Source: Streptomyces rugosispiralis (GTDB lineage: Bacteria > Actinomycetota > Actinomycetes > Streptomycetales > Streptomycetaceae). From it: a stretch of DNA of 64,000 nt. How positions within the stretch are numbered: position 1 is the stretch's first letter; every line of letters begins with the position of its first letter. Below are positions 26,831-36,168 of this stretch, piece by piece. The position numbers and the translations under genes are program-made. Location of the stretch: the NCBI RefSeq assembly GCF_024505145.1, contig NZ_JANIAA010000029.1:1-64000 (forward strand). The letters are read 5' to 3'. The notes beneath the pieces are model-generated. The model made no database searches. It saw only the letters and a program-made list of their open reading frames with translations, and was not told where the DNA came from.

Positions 26831-28163
26831 CGTGGACCGCGCCGAGGCGATCGACGCCCAGGCGCTGGAGGAGGTGGTGCGGTTCACCTCCGATCTGATC
26901 AGGATCGACACCACCAACCGCGGCGGCGGTGACTGTTCGGAGCGCCCGGCCGCCGAGTATGTGGCGGAGATGCTCGGCGATGTGGAGATCGAGCCCACCC
27001 TGCTGGAGCGGTCGCCGGGGCGCACCAATGTCGTCGCCCGGATCGAGGGCGCCGATCGCTCCGCGCCCGCGCTGCTGGTCCACGGCCATCTGGACGTGGT
27101 GCCCGCCGAGCCCGCCGACTGGACCGTGCACCCCTTCTCCGGGGAGGTGCGCGACGGGGTCGTCTGGGGCCGGGGCGCCATCGACATGAAGGACATGGAC
27201 GCGATGGTGCTCGCCGTCGTCCGGGCCTGGGCGCGGACGGGCGTGCGGCCGCGCCGGGACATCGTGCTGGCCTTCACCGCCGACGAGGAGGACAGCGCGG
27301 CCTGGGGCGCGGGCTTCCTCGCCGACCGTCACCCCGGGCTCTTCGAGGGCTGCACCGAGGGCATCAGCGAGTCCGGAGCCTTCACCTTCCACGCCGGTTC
27401 CGGGCTGCGGATCTACCCCATCGCGGCGGGGGAGCGCGGCACGGCCTGGCTGAAGCTCACCGCGCACGGCCGCGCCGGACACGGCTCCAAGGTCAACCGG
27501 GACAACGCGGTCAGCCGGCTGGCCGCCGCCGTCGCCCGCATCGGTGAGCACAGCTGGCCGGTCCGGCTGACGCCCACGGTGAAGTCCGCGCTCACCGAAC
27601 TGGCCGAGCTCCAGGGCGTCCCGGCCGAGGTGGACGCCCCGGACTTCGACGTCGACGCCCTGCTGGCCAAGCTGGGCCCCGCCGCCGCCCTGGTCGAGCC
27701 CACCGTGCGCAACAGCGCCAACCCCACGGTGCTCGAGGCCGGTTACAAGGTCAATGTGATTCCGGGCAGCGCGACCGCCTATGTGGACGGGCGGATGCTG
27801 CCCGGCGGCGAGGAGGAGTTCCACGACACCCTCGACCGGCTCACCGGACCGGATGTGGAGTGGGAGTTCCACCACCGGGAGCGCCCGCTGGAGGCGCCGA
27901 TCGACACTCCCACCTACCGGGCGATGCGCGCCGCCGTCGAGCACTTCGACCCGGGTGCCCGCGCCGTGCCGTACTGCATGTCGGGCGGCACCGACGCCAA
28001 GCAGTTCTCCCGGCTCGGCATCGCCGGATACGGCTTCTCGCCGCTGCGCCTGCCCGAGGGCTTCGACTATCAGGCGCTCTACCACGCCGTGGACGAGCGG
28101 GTGCCGGTGGAGGCCCTGCACTTCGGTGTCCGCGTGCTCGACCACTTCCTGCAGAGGGCGTGA
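26823..28163 (+). CDS. M20 family metallopeptidase
   Basis: This 446-residue M20/M25/M40 peptidase has all the dinuclear zinc motifs: HGHLDVVPA, GRGAIDMKD, TADEED (catalytic Glu pair) and TEGISESG, with a terminal SGGTDAKQF. The lid/dimerisation domain is marked by HGRAGHGSK. It is cytosolic. GAGGAG lies just upstream of the ATG at 26823, within the end of dppA. It may act on dipeptides or N-acyl amino acids; the sequence does not decide. Confidence 0.9.
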   Translation: MADVDRAEAIDAQALEEVVRFTSDLIRIDTTNRGGGDCSERPAAEYVAEMLGDVEIEPTLLERSPGRTNVVARIEGADRSAPALLVHGHLDVVPAEPADWTVHPFSGEVRDGVVWGRGAIDMKDMDAMVLAVVRAWARTGVRPRRDIVLAFTADEEDSAAWGAGFLADRHPGLFEGCTEGISESGAFTFHAGSGLRIYPIAAGERGTAWLKLTAHGRAGHGSKVNRDNAVSRLAAAVARIGEHSWPVRLTPTVKSALTELAELQGVPAEVDAPDFDVDALLAKLGPAAALVEPTVRNSANPTVLEAGYKVNVIPGSATAYVDGRMLPGGEEEFHDTLDRLTGPDVEWEFHHRERPLEAPIDTPTYRAMRAAVEHFDPGARAVPYCMSGGTDAKQFSRLGIAGYGFSPLRLPEGFDYQALYHAVDERVPVEALHFGVRVLDHFLQRA

Positions 28164-30238
28164 GAAACACGGTGCGGCAGCAGACGGCCGTCACGGCCCC
28201 GTACGGCGACTGGCCCTCCCCGGTCGACGCCGCGCTCGTCGCCTCCCACGACGGCCATCCGGAGTATGTCGGCACGGTCGGCGAGGAGGTGTGGTGGACC
28301 GCGCCGCGCCCCGGCGAGGGCGGCCGCCGGGCCCTGATCCGGCGGCGTACCGACGGCGCCGAGGTCCCGGTGCTGGCCCCGCCGTGGAACGTGCGCGGCA
28401 AGGTGATGGGGTACGGCGGAATGCCCTGGGCCGCGGTGGACCGTGCGAGCGGCGGCCCGCTTGTGGTCTTCGTCCACTTCGCCGACCAGCGGTTGTACGT
28501 CCATGAGCCGGACGCCCCGGCCGGGGCCGCGCCGCGCCCGCTGACCCCGCTGTCGGCGGTCGGGGAGGGGCTGCGCTGGGCCGACCCGGTGCTCCGCCCG
28601 GAGCGCGGCGAGGTGTGGTGTGTGCTGGAGGAGTTCACCGGCGCGGGTCCGACGGAGGTGCGGCGGGTCATCGCCGCCGTACCGCTGGACGGTTCGGCCG
28701 CCGAGGACCGCGCGGCGGTGCGCGAGCTGACCGACGACCGCCATCGCTTCCTCACCGGGCCCCGGCTCTCGCCCGACGGCCGGCGGGCCGCCTGGATCGT
28801 CTGGGACCACCCCCGGATGCCCTGGGACGGTACGGAGGTGATGCTGGCCGATGTCGCGGAGGACGGCTCCTTCACCGGCGCCCGGCCGGTGCTGGGCGGG
28901 CCGGAGGAGTCGGTCGCCCAGATCGAGTGGGCCGAGGACGGCGCACTGCTCGCGGCCACCGACCGCACCGGCTGGTGGAATCTGCACCGGCTCCGGCCGC
29001 CGGAGGAGACGGCCGGAGCGCCGGAACGGGCCCCGGCCGGGCGGCCGGTGGAGCTCTGCCCCCGCGAGGAGGAGTTCGGCGGGCCGCTGTGGAAGCTGGG
29101 CCACCGCTGGTTCGCCCCGCTGACCGGCGGTCTGATCGCGGTGCTGCACGGCCGGGGCGCGGCGGCCCTCGGCATCCTCGATCCACGGACCGGCGAGCTG
29201 GCCGATGTGCCGGGCCCCTGGACCGAATGGGAACCGACGCTGGCCGTCAACGGCACCCGCGTGGTCGGCGTCGCCGCGAGCCCGCACAGCGGCCATGAGG
29301 TGGTGGAGCTGGATGTGTGCACCGGGCGCTCCCGGGTCATCGGCAGCGCCCACAGCGATCCCGTGGACCCGGCGTACTACCCCCGGCCCGAGGCCCGCAC
29401 CTTCACCGGACCGGACGGCCGGGAGATCCACGCCCAGCTCTACCCACCGCACCATCCCGGCCACACCGCACCGGATGGTGAGCTTCCGCCGTATGTCATC
29501 TGGGCCCACGGCGGGCCCACCGGGCGTGCCCCGCTCGTGCTCGACCTGGAGATCGCCTACTTCACCTCGCGTGGCATCGGCGTCGCCGAGGTCAACTACG
29601 GGGGCTCCACCGGCTACGGCCGCGCCTACCGCGAGCGGCTGCGCGAGCAGTGGGGCGTGGTCGACGTCCAGGACTGCGCCGCCGTCGCCGGGGCGCTCGC
29701 CGACGAGGGCGTCGCCGACCGCGCCCGGCTCGCGATCCGCGGCGGCAGCGCGGGTGGCTGGACGGCGGCGGCCTCCCTCACCGCCACGGATCTCTACGCC
29801 TGCGCCACCGTCAGCTACCCCATTCTCGACCTGGTCTCCTGGGCCACCGGCGGCACCCATGACTTCGAGTCGCGCTACACCGAATCGCTGGTGGGCCGGC
29901 TCGATGAGGTGGCCGACCGCTACCGCGAGCGCTCCCCGCTGCACCGGGCCGACCGCGTCGGCTCGCCCTTCGTACTGCTCCAGGGGCTGGACGACACCAT
30001 CTGCCCGCCCGAGCAGTGCGAGCGCTTCCTGGAGGCGGTCGCCGGGCGCGGCGTCCCGCACGCGTATCTCACCTTCGAGGGCGAGGGCCATGGCTTCCGC
30101 CGCGCCGATACGATGATCCGCGCCCTGGAGGCCGAATTGTCGCTGTACATCCAGACCTTCGGGCTGATCAGATCCGATGTGCCTACCCTGGAGCTGCTGA
30201 AGTCAGTGGTTCCGAACTCCACTGGAGGAGCGAGTTGA
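28160..30238 (+). CDS. S9 prolyl-oligopeptidase family serine peptidase
   Basis: This 692-residue protein has a beta-propeller N-terminal half and a C-terminal alpha/beta hydrolase. The catalytic serine is in GGSAGG, the aspartate in GLDDTICP and the histidine in EGEGHGF, each in family order. GTG at 28160 forms a GTGA overlap with the M20 stop; a second GTG lies 12 nt later. It has no signal peptide. The group includes acylaminoacyl and dipeptidyl peptidases and would trim oligopeptides for the two upstream enzymes. Confidence 0.9.
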   Translation: MRNTVRQQTAVTAPYGDWPSPVDAALVASHDGHPEYVGTVGEEVWWTAPRPGEGGRRALIRRRTDGAEVPVLAPPWNVRGKVMGYGGMPWAAVDRASGGPLVVFVHFADQRLYVHEPDAPAGAAPRPLTPLSAVGEGLRWADPVLRPERGEVWCVLEEFTGAGPTEVRRVIAAVPLDGSAAEDRAAVRELTDDRHRFLTGPRLSPDGRRAAWIVWDHPRMPWDGTEVMLADVAEDGSFTGARPVLGGPEESVAQIEWAEDGALLAATDRTGWWNLHRLRPPEETAGAPERAPAGRPVELCPREEEFGGPLWKLGHRWFAPLTGGLIAVLHGRGAAALGILDPRTGELADVPGPWTEWEPTLAVNGTRVVGVAASPHSGHEVVELDVCTGRSRVIGSAHSDPVDPAYYPRPEARTFTGPDGREIHAQLYPPHHPGHTAPDGELPPYVIWAHGGPTGRAPLVLDLEIAYFTSRGIGVAEVNYGGSTGYGRAYRERLREQWGVVDVQDCAAVAGALADEGVADRARLAIRGGSAGGWTAAASLTATDLYACATVSYPILDLVSWATGGTHDFESRYTESLVGRLDEVADRYRERSPLHRADRVGSPFVLLQGLDDTICPPEQCERFLEAVAGRGVPHAYLTFEGEGHGFRRADTMIRALEAELSLYIQTFGLIRSDVPTLELLKSVVPNSTGGAS

Positions 30239-30978
30239 CACCCCCATCGGCCCCGCGCATCGTCGGCCGTGATCCGCTGCCCACCGCCGTCGCCGATGGC
30301 TGGCCGCAGGGCGGCGAGCCGGAGACCTGGCTGCTCAGCGTCTCGCGGTACACCGCGGCCATGGACGCGGGCGCGCCCGGCACGATCCTGGACGCCGAGG
30401 AGCGGGAGCGGGCCTCGAAGTTCCTCCGGGCGGAGGACCGCGAGCGCTATACGGCGGCCCATCTGGGGCTGCGGGAACTGCTCGGCGCCTATCTGGGGAT
30501 GGCCCCGGCCGAGGTGCCGTTCACCCGCGAGGCATGCCCCGGCTGCGGCGGGCCGCACGGCCGCCCCGCGGTGTCCGGCACCCCGCTGCACTTCAATATG
30601 TCGCACGCCGGTGATCTGGTGCTCTTCGCCTTCGCGGGCTCCCCGGTCGGCGTGGATGTGGAGAAGCTCCAGCCCGCCTCGGTGGTCGAGGGGGTCGCCG
30701 AGAGCCTGCACCCCAAGGAGCGCGCCGAACTGGACGCGCTGGTACCGGGCGACCGGCCCGCCGCCTTCGCCCGCTGCTGGACCCGCAAGGAGGCCTATCT
30801 CAAGGGCCTGGGCACCGGGCTGTCCCGGGACCCGGCGGTCAACTATGTCGGCACCGGGCTCTCCGCCGTGCCGGTCGGCCCGTGGGCGATGACCGACATC
30901 CCCGTGGACGGGGCCATATCCGGGACCTCCGGCTATGCGGCGGCCATGGCTCTGCTGACATCATTGCCGCATGCCTGA
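30235..30978 (+). CDS. 4'-phosphopantetheinyl transferase (Sfp type)
   Basis: This enzyme transfers phosphopantetheine from CoA to carrier proteins. The 247-residue protein has the GVDVE and WTRKEAYLKG motifs that bind Mg and CoA. It also has the typical PPTase pattern FNMSHAGDLVLFA and a CPGCGG segment. The start is TTG at 30235, supported by GGAGG 6 nt upstream and a TTGA overlap with the S9 gene. Its natural carrier protein is unknown; the whiE ACP at 57.5 kb is one candidate, but any PKS, NRPS or FAS carrier is possible. Its place inside a peptidase operon is unexpected. Confidence 0.9.
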   Translation: MTPPSAPRIVGRDPLPTAVADGWPQGGEPETWLLSVSRYTAAMDAGAPGTILDAEERERASKFLRAEDRERYTAAHLGLRELLGAYLGMAPAEVPFTREACPGCGGPHGRPAVSGTPLHFNMSHAGDLVLFAFAGSPVGVDVEKLQPASVVEGVAESLHPKERAELDALVPGDRPAAFARCWTRKEAYLKGLGTGLSRDPAVNYVGTGLSAVPVGPWAMTDIPVDGAISGTSGYAAAMALLTSLPHA

Positions 30979-31528
30979 CGTCCGGTATGTCGCCGAGGGA
31001 ACCCGGGCCGCCATCAGCCACACCCGCCGCGAGGACGCCGCGGAGTTCACCAGGCGTGCCCGGGAGAGCAGGCCGTTCCACCGCCCCTGGCTCACCCTCC
31101 CCACCTCCGAGTCGGCCTTTCAGTACTACATCGCCCAGCTGGAGCGCGAGGACCGCGAGGGCTTCCTGGTCCATGCCCGGGAGACCGGTGACATGGCCGG
31201 GTTCATCAACATCAACAACATCGTGCGCGGCGCCTTCCAGTGCGGCTCGATCGGCTACGGCGCCTTTCCGCCCGCCGCCGGGCGGGGCTATATGTCCGAG
31301 GGGCTCGGGCTCGTACTGCGCCATGCCTTCGGGCCGCTGGGGCTGCACCGCGTCGAGGTCAACATCCAGCCGGGCAACAAGGCGTCGATCGGTCTTGTGA
31401 AGCGCCATGGCTTCCGGCTGGAGGGATTCTCCCCCGACTTCCTCTACATCGAGGGCGCCTGGCGCGACCACGAGCGCTGGGCCTTGACCAGCGACATGCT
31501 GAACCAGCGGACCGACGACCCTGCCTGA
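30971..31528 (+). CDS. GNAT N-acetyltransferase, RimJ/RimL-like
   Basis: This 185-residue GNAT protein has the acetyl-CoA loop GRGYMSEGLGLVLRHAF (about 99-115) followed by LGLHRVEVNIQPGNKASIGLVKRHGF, the RimJ/RimL signature. It probably acetylates protein N-termini or a small amine. It overlaps the PPTase gene by 8 bp and ends the five-gene run. No terminator hairpin is obvious; a repeat tract follows. Confidence 0.88.
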   Translation: MPDVRYVAEGTRAAISHTRREDAAEFTRRARESRPFHRPWLTLPTSESAFQYYIAQLEREDREGFLVHARETGDMAGFININNIVRGAFQCGSIGYGAFPPAAGRGYMSEGLGLVLRHAFGPLGLHRVEVNIQPGNKASIGLVKRHGFRLEGFSPDFLYIEGAWRDHERWALTSDMLNQRTDDPA

Positions 31529-31832
31529 CGGCGCGGGGCGCCGGGGCCGAGGGTGCGGGAGCCGGACGGCGGCGTGGAGGCCGGACGACGGCGTGGGGCC
31601 GGACAGCGGCGTGGGGCCGGACGGCGGCGTGGAGGCCGGACGACGGCGTGGGGTGTCGGCGGACCGTGCCGGGGGCCGGACGACGCTGCCGGGTACCGGG
31701 CCACGTTACGGCTGACGGGTCACCATGATCGGCCCGAAGCCGCTCTGTTCAGCGGGCCCGTCGGCGTTGTTCCATGGTCACCGGACGGTCGCCGCACCGA
31801 GGTGACCCAAGGCAGTCGGAACGAGGCAGCCC
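31529..31832. repeat. intergenic tract with five 18-19-bp tandem units
   Basis: From 31559 to 31650 five units built on GGCCGGACGACGGCGTG lie head to tail, with one or two differences each. Two partial copies follow to about 31700. The rest of the gap holds no recognisable gene. It separates the GNAT gene from the DUF5107 gene. Confidence 0.75.
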
Positions 31833-34001
31833 GTGGCCACGAGCGTGCGACGTACCACCCTGACCCTTCCCACCGCCCCCGTGGGGCCCGACAACCCGCT
31901 GCCCGCGCTGCGCCCCCTCGACGAGGTGCACCGCGTGGACGACCGCACCCGGGCCACCCTCCCCACCGACATGGCCCGTCAGGTCGCCTACGCGCCGCTG
32001 CGGTCGGTGCTGCCGGTGCGGCTGCGCGACGGCTACGGCCGCGACCGCGCCCCCGCCGCGCTCGACGCCATCGTCCTGGAGAACGACCAGCTGCGCGTCA
32101 CCGTGCTGCCCGGCCTCGGCGGCCGGGTCCACTCACTGGTCCACAAGCCGACCGGACGTGAGCTGCTATACCGGAACCCGGTGCTCCAGCCCGCCGACTT
32201 CGCCCTCAACGGCGCCTGGTTCTCCGGCGGGATCGAGTGGAACATCGGCGCCACCGGCCACACCACCCTGTCCTGCGCGCCCCTGCACGCCGCCCGCGTC
32301 CCTGCCCCCGACGCCGCCGACGGGGGCGCGATGGTGCGGCTGTGGGAGTGGGAGCGGCTGCGCGATCTGCCCTTCCAGGTGGATCTGTGGCTGCCCGCCG
32401 ACTCCGCGTTCCTCTACGTGGGCGTCAGGATCCGCAACCCCCACCACCTCCCGGCCCCCGTCTACTGGTGGTCCAACATCGCCGTCCCCGAGGACGAGCA
32501 CACCCGCGTCCTCGCCCCCGCCGACGACGCCTGGCACTTCGGCTACACCCGCACCCTCGGCAAGGTGCCGGTCCCGGAGTGGGACGGCGCCGACCGCACC
32601 TATCCGCTGCGCGGCGCCTACCCCGCCGACTACTTCTACGAGGTGCCCGACGGAGCCCGCCGCTGGATCGCCTCGCTCGACGCCGACGGCGGCGGACTCG
32701 TCCAGACCTCGACCGATCTGCTGCGCGGCCGCAAGCTCTTCGTCTGGGGCGCGGGCCCCGGCGGACGGCGCTGGCAGCAGTGGCTGACCGAGCCCGGCAC
32801 CGGCGGCTACGCCGAGATCCAGGCCGGGCTCGCCCGCACCCAGCTGGAGCACATCCCGCTGGAGGCGGGGGAGGAGTTCGCCTGGCTGGAGGCGTACGGT
32901 CCGCTGACCGCCGACCCGGCGGCCGTCCACGGCGCGGACTGGGCGGCCGCCCGCCACGAGACCGAGACCCGGCTGGAGGCGGCGCTGCCGCGCGCCGCCG
33001 TCGACGCGGCCTACGCCGCCTGGCGCCCGTACGCCGACGCGGAACCGGCGGAACGCCTCGCGACCGGCTCCGGCTGGGGTGCCCTCGAGATCGAGCGCGG
33101 CGGATTCCAGCTGCCCGGAACGCCGTTCGACCCGGACACGCTGGGGGAGGAGCAGGAGCCGTGGCGCCGGTTGCTGCGCACCGGCGCCCTGCCCGACTGG
33201 GAGCCGGGCCCCTCCCGGGCCGACCCCGGCGCATCCGTGGTCGCGCCAGCCTGGCGCGACCTCCTCGAAGCGGCGCCCTCGACCGCCGCCGCCGAGTACC
33301 ACCTCGGCGTCGCCCAGTGGCACGCGGGCGACCGTGCCCAGGCCGAGCGCAGCTGGGAGCGGTCGCTGCGGTGCGCGGAGACGCCCTGGACGCTGCGCTG
33401 CCTGGCCGTCGCCGACACCGCCGCCGGCCACCCGGCCCGCGCGGCGGAACGGCTGCTGCGCGCCGTACGGCTCCTCCTCGCCTCGGCCGCCGGCCCGGAG
33501 CCCGAAACGTCCCCGGAGCCCGAGGCGCCCCCGGTCCTCGAAACGGCGGGAACGGGGCAGGGCGGGGCGCAGCGGGAGGCGGGGGCCGTCTCAGTGGCCA
33601 CACCGCCCATCGCCGCCGACCCGCTCGCCCTGGAGACGGCCGAGGCGGCGCTGGGCCGGGAGGCGATCGTGGCGCTGCTCGCGGCCGACCGCGCCGACGA
33701 CGCACGAGCGGTCCTCGACGGACTGCGCCCGGCCATCCGCGCACGCGGCCGCTTCCGGCTGCTGCGCGCCCAGGTCCTGCTGGCCCAGGGCGACGCCCTG
33801 GCCGCCCGTGCCGTCTTCGACGAGGGCTTCGAGGTCTGCGATCTGCGCGAGGGCGACGAGGCGTTGAGCGACACCTGGTACGCGATCGTGGAACGGCTGG
33901 CGACCGGCACCGAGGACCCACTCACCGAAGAGGACCGCGCCCGGACCCACGCCGAGCACCCCCTCCCCGTCGCCTACGAATTCCGCATGCGCCCCGCCTA
34001 G
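31833..34001 (+). CDS. DUF5107 protein with TPR-like C-terminus
   Basis: This 722-residue protein starts at GTG 31833, with GAGG 6 nt upstream. Residues about 45-350 match the DUF5107 galactose-mutarotase-like beta-sandwich (VLPGLGGRVHSLVHKPTGRE, GGIEWNIG, VYWWSNIAVPE). From about residue 480 there are TPR-like helical pairs (AEYHLGVAQWHAGDRAQAERSWERSL), interrupted by a Pro/Glu linker near 550-590. DUF5107 proteins are associated with carbohydrate use. It is monocistronic, without transport or glycosidase partners nearby, so its substrate cannot be named. Confidence 0.82.
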   Translation: MATSVRRTTLTLPTAPVGPDNPLPALRPLDEVHRVDDRTRATLPTDMARQVAYAPLRSVLPVRLRDGYGRDRAPAALDAIVLENDQLRVTVLPGLGGRVHSLVHKPTGRELLYRNPVLQPADFALNGAWFSGGIEWNIGATGHTTLSCAPLHAARVPAPDAADGGAMVRLWEWERLRDLPFQVDLWLPADSAFLYVGVRIRNPHHLPAPVYWWSNIAVPEDEHTRVLAPADDAWHFGYTRTLGKVPVPEWDGADRTYPLRGAYPADYFYEVPDGARRWIASLDADGGGLVQTSTDLLRGRKLFVWGAGPGGRRWQQWLTEPGTGGYAEIQAGLARTQLEHIPLEAGEEFAWLEAYGPLTADPAAVHGADWAAARHETETRLEAALPRAAVDAAYAAWRPYADAEPAERLATGSGWGALEIERGGFQLPGTPFDPDTLGEEQEPWRRLLRTGALPDWEPGPSRADPGASVVAPAWRDLLEAAPSTAAAEYHLGVAQWHAGDRAQAERSWERSLRCAETPWTLRCLAVADTAAGHPARAAERLLRAVRLLLASAAGPEPETSPEPEAPPVLETAGTGQGGAQREAGAVSVATPPIAADPLALETAEAALGREAIVALLAADRADDARAVLDGLRPAIRARGRFRLLRAQVLLAQGDALAARAVFDEGFEVCDLREGDEALSDTWYAIVERLATGTEDPLTEEDRARTHAEHPLPVAYEFRMRPA

Positions 34002-34230
34002 CGGATCTACGGCCCGCGGGCGGCATACCGGGGTTGCGCCCACCTTGGCGAGCGGCCCGACCGGCGTGCGCCCGCCTCGCGGGCCAGGGCGGGCCATCGG
34101 GGGCCAGGGGGCCAGGGGCAGGGGGCCAGGGCGGGTCCGGATCCGCATGGATACCGCATGGCGATGCGCCATGACGGGCACCCGGGCATGGACATCGGCA
34201 TGGCGCATCTGCGGAAAGGAGCCGCGTACC

Positions 34231-34674
34231 GTGAGGACACCGCATGATCCCGGGGCGGACCCGGAGGACGAGGGGATTCCCGATCTGCAGGACGGAACGC
34301 CCGAGCAGCAGTGGGCCGAGGATCCCGAGCAGTTGCCCGTGGCCGGGGACGAGCCGACGATCGCCATGTACCGGGACACCACGAGTGCGGAGACGCGGGA
34401 GCGGGAATCGCTCGACGAGCGGTTGACCGACGAGGAGCCGGAGACGGGGGAGCCGGTCGGCGGCGTGGCGGAACCGGCGGGGCTGCTGTACGACGAACCG
34501 GATCCCGACCTCCCGCGGGAGCAGGACGTCTACTCCCAGGAGGGCTCGACCAGCGGACTGTCCGCCGAGGAGGAGGCGGTCCGGATCAAGAGCGATGCGC
34601 TCCGGGACGTGGACGATCTCTACGAGGAGGTCGCCGACGAGGAGGTCGTCGCGGATCCGGGACCGCCCTCCTGA
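34231..34674 (+). CDS. DUF5709 family acidic protein
   Basis: This is a 147-residue, strongly acidic, probably disordered protein. It resembles DUF5709 in the segment SAETRERESLDERLTDEEPE and the surrounding pattern. The GTG at 34231 is supported by AAAGGAG 9 nt upstream. It has no membrane segment. The function is unknown. The 34002-34230 gap before it carries short GGGCCAGG repeats only. Confidence 0.7.
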   Translation: MRTPHDPGADPEDEGIPDLQDGTPEQQWAEDPEQLPVAGDEPTIAMYRDTTSAETRERESLDERLTDEEPETGEPVGGVAEPAGLLYDEPDPDLPREQDVYSQEGSTSGLSAEEEAVRIKSDALRDVDDLYEEVADEEVVADPGPPS

Positions 34675-34706
34675 CGGGTCTGCCGGACGGCGTGTTCACG
34701 GGCGGG

Positions 34707-35057
34707 TCACGCCGGGTTCCGGTCGACGTACTCGAAGATCGAGCCGTCGGGGTGGCGGGCCACCAGGGTGCGGCCCACGGGGGCGGGCAGCGGACCGGCG
34801 ACGATCTGCCCGCCGACCGCCGTGAGATCGGCGATCGCCTCGTCCACGTCCTGCACCGCGATCGTCGCCGTGATCTTGCGGAGAATCGACATCTCCGACT
34901 CCGGTCCGCTCATCAGGAAGAAGCAGCCGACCGCCGCGACCGCGACGGGACCGCGCTGGAAGCGCACCGCCTCGGATCCCGTCAGCTTTTCGTAGACGGT
35001 GATCGCCGAGTCCAGGTCGTCGACGCACACGCGGAGTGAAGTCCCCAGAATATCCAT
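34707..35057 (-). CDS. VOC (glyoxalase/dioxygenase) family protein
   Basis: This 116-residue protein has one vicinal-oxygen-chelate fold made of two beta-alpha-beta-beta-beta modules. It opens with LGTSLRVCVDDLDSAITVYEKLTG and ends with LVARHPDGSIFEYVDRNP, the usual last-strand motif. It could be a lyase, a dioxygenase or a small-molecule binding protein; the metal-ligand set is not clear. It lies 23 bp downstream of the adjacent methyltransferase gene on the same strand. Confidence 0.82.
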   Translation of the reverse strand: MDILGTSLRVCVDDLDSAITVYEKLTGSEAVRFQRGPVAVAAVGCFFLMSGPESEMSILRKITATIAVQDVDEAIADLTAVGGQIVAGPLPAPVGRTLVARHPDGSIFEYVDRNPA

Positions 35058-35080
35058 GCGGGCGAGCCTAGTTGAACTGC

Positions 35081-35890
35081 TCAGACGCGGCAGAGGATCT
35101 CACCGTGCAGGACGGCGAACCAACCGTCCGGAGCCTCGCCCCACGTCCGCCACGCCTCCGCGATCGACCGCAGCTCCTCCTCCGTGGCATGGCCGCCGTC
35201 CACCGCGAGCCGGGCGTAGGAGGAGGCGACCGTGCGGTCCGCCCACAGACCGCTCCACCACGCCCGCTCCTCCTCGGTGGCGTAGCACCACGCGGTGGCG
35301 GTCGAGGTGATGTCGGTGAACCCCGCCTCCAGGGCCCAGGACCGCAGCCGGCGTCCGGCGTCCGGCTCACCGCCGTTGGCCCGCGCGACCCGGCGGTAGA
35401 GGTCCAGCCAGCCGTCCAGCCCGGGGACGGACGGGTACCAGGTCATGGCGGCGTAGTCGGAGTCGCGCACCGCCACGATGCCGCCCGGCGCGCACACCCG
35501 GCGCATCTCGCGCAGCGCCCCCACCGGGTCGCCGACGTGCTGGAGCACCTGGTGGGCGTGGACCACGCAGAAGGAGTCGTCGGGGTGGTCCAGCGCGTGG
35601 ACGTCGGCGACCGCGAAGGAGACGTTGGTCAGCCCGCGCTCGTCGGCCACCGCGCGGGCCCGCTCCAGGATGGCGCCCTCCGCGTCGACGCCCGTGACCT
35701 GCCCCTGGGGGACCAGTTCCGCCAGGTCCGCGGTGATGGTGCCGGGGCCGCAGCCGATGTCGAGGATCCGCATATGGGGCCGCAGATGGCCGGTGAGATA
35801 CGCGGCGGAGTTGGCGGCCGTGCGCCAGGTGTGCGAGCGCAGCACCGACTCATGGTGGCCGTGGGTGTAGACGGCGGCGTCCTTCGGCAT
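35081..35890 (-). CDS. class I SAM-dependent methyltransferase
   Basis: This 269-residue methyltransferase has motif I ILDIGCGPGTITADLA (about 43-58), GVDAEGAILERA as motif II, and the UbiE-like VVHAHQVLQHVGDPVGALREM. The N-terminus YTHGHHESVLRSHTWRTA is typical of Actinobacteria UbiE/COQ5-like proteins. The start is the ATG at 35890, with GGGGGAAG upstream. The substrate is unknown. It probably shares a transcript with the VOC gene. Confidence 0.87.
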   Translation of the reverse strand: MPKDAAVYTHGHHESVLRSHTWRTAANSAAYLTGHLRPHMRILDIGCGPGTITADLAELVPQGQVTGVDAEGAILERARAVADERGLTNVSFAVADVHALDHPDDSFCVVHAHQVLQHVGDPVGALREMRRVCAPGGIVAVRDSDYAAMTWYPSVPGLDGWLDLYRRVARANGGEPDAGRRLRSWALEAGFTDITSTATAWCYATEEERAWWSGLWADRTVASSYARLAVDGGHATEEELRSIAEAWRTWGEAPDGWFAVLHGEILCRV

Positions 35891-35984
35891 GGCGGAACTT
35901 CCCCCTTCGGGACCGGTGAACGGGTGGCTCCACCGTAGAAGGCATCTCGTATCACGAGAAGAACCGTCTCATCATGCGAGCAAA

Positions 35985-36082
35985 TCGGCGAGGCGGCGAA
36001 AGGGCGAGGCGGCGAAGGTGCGAGGCGGCGAAGGTGCGAGGCGGCGAAGGTGCGAGAGGGCGAGGCGGCGAAGGTGCGAGAC
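35985..36082. repeat. 16-bp tandem array
   Basis: A GCGAGGCGGCGAAGGT unit is repeated about six times with few changes, between the methyltransferase start and a terminator hairpin. It is non-coding. Confidence 0.85.
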
Positions 36083-36097
36083 GCTGACAGGGCGGGA

Positions 36098-36142
36098 CGC
36101 CGAAGGGGCGGTGGGGGAACGAGCCCCACCGCCCCTTCGGCG
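36098..36142 (-). terminator. 19-bp perfect hairpin after the CBS gene
   Basis: Bases 36098-36116 and 36124-36142 are exact reverse complements around a 7-nt loop, 27 bp downstream of the CBS-protein stop. Confidence 0.85.
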
Positions 36143-36168
36143 CGATGTGATGCGGGAAACGCGGCAGT

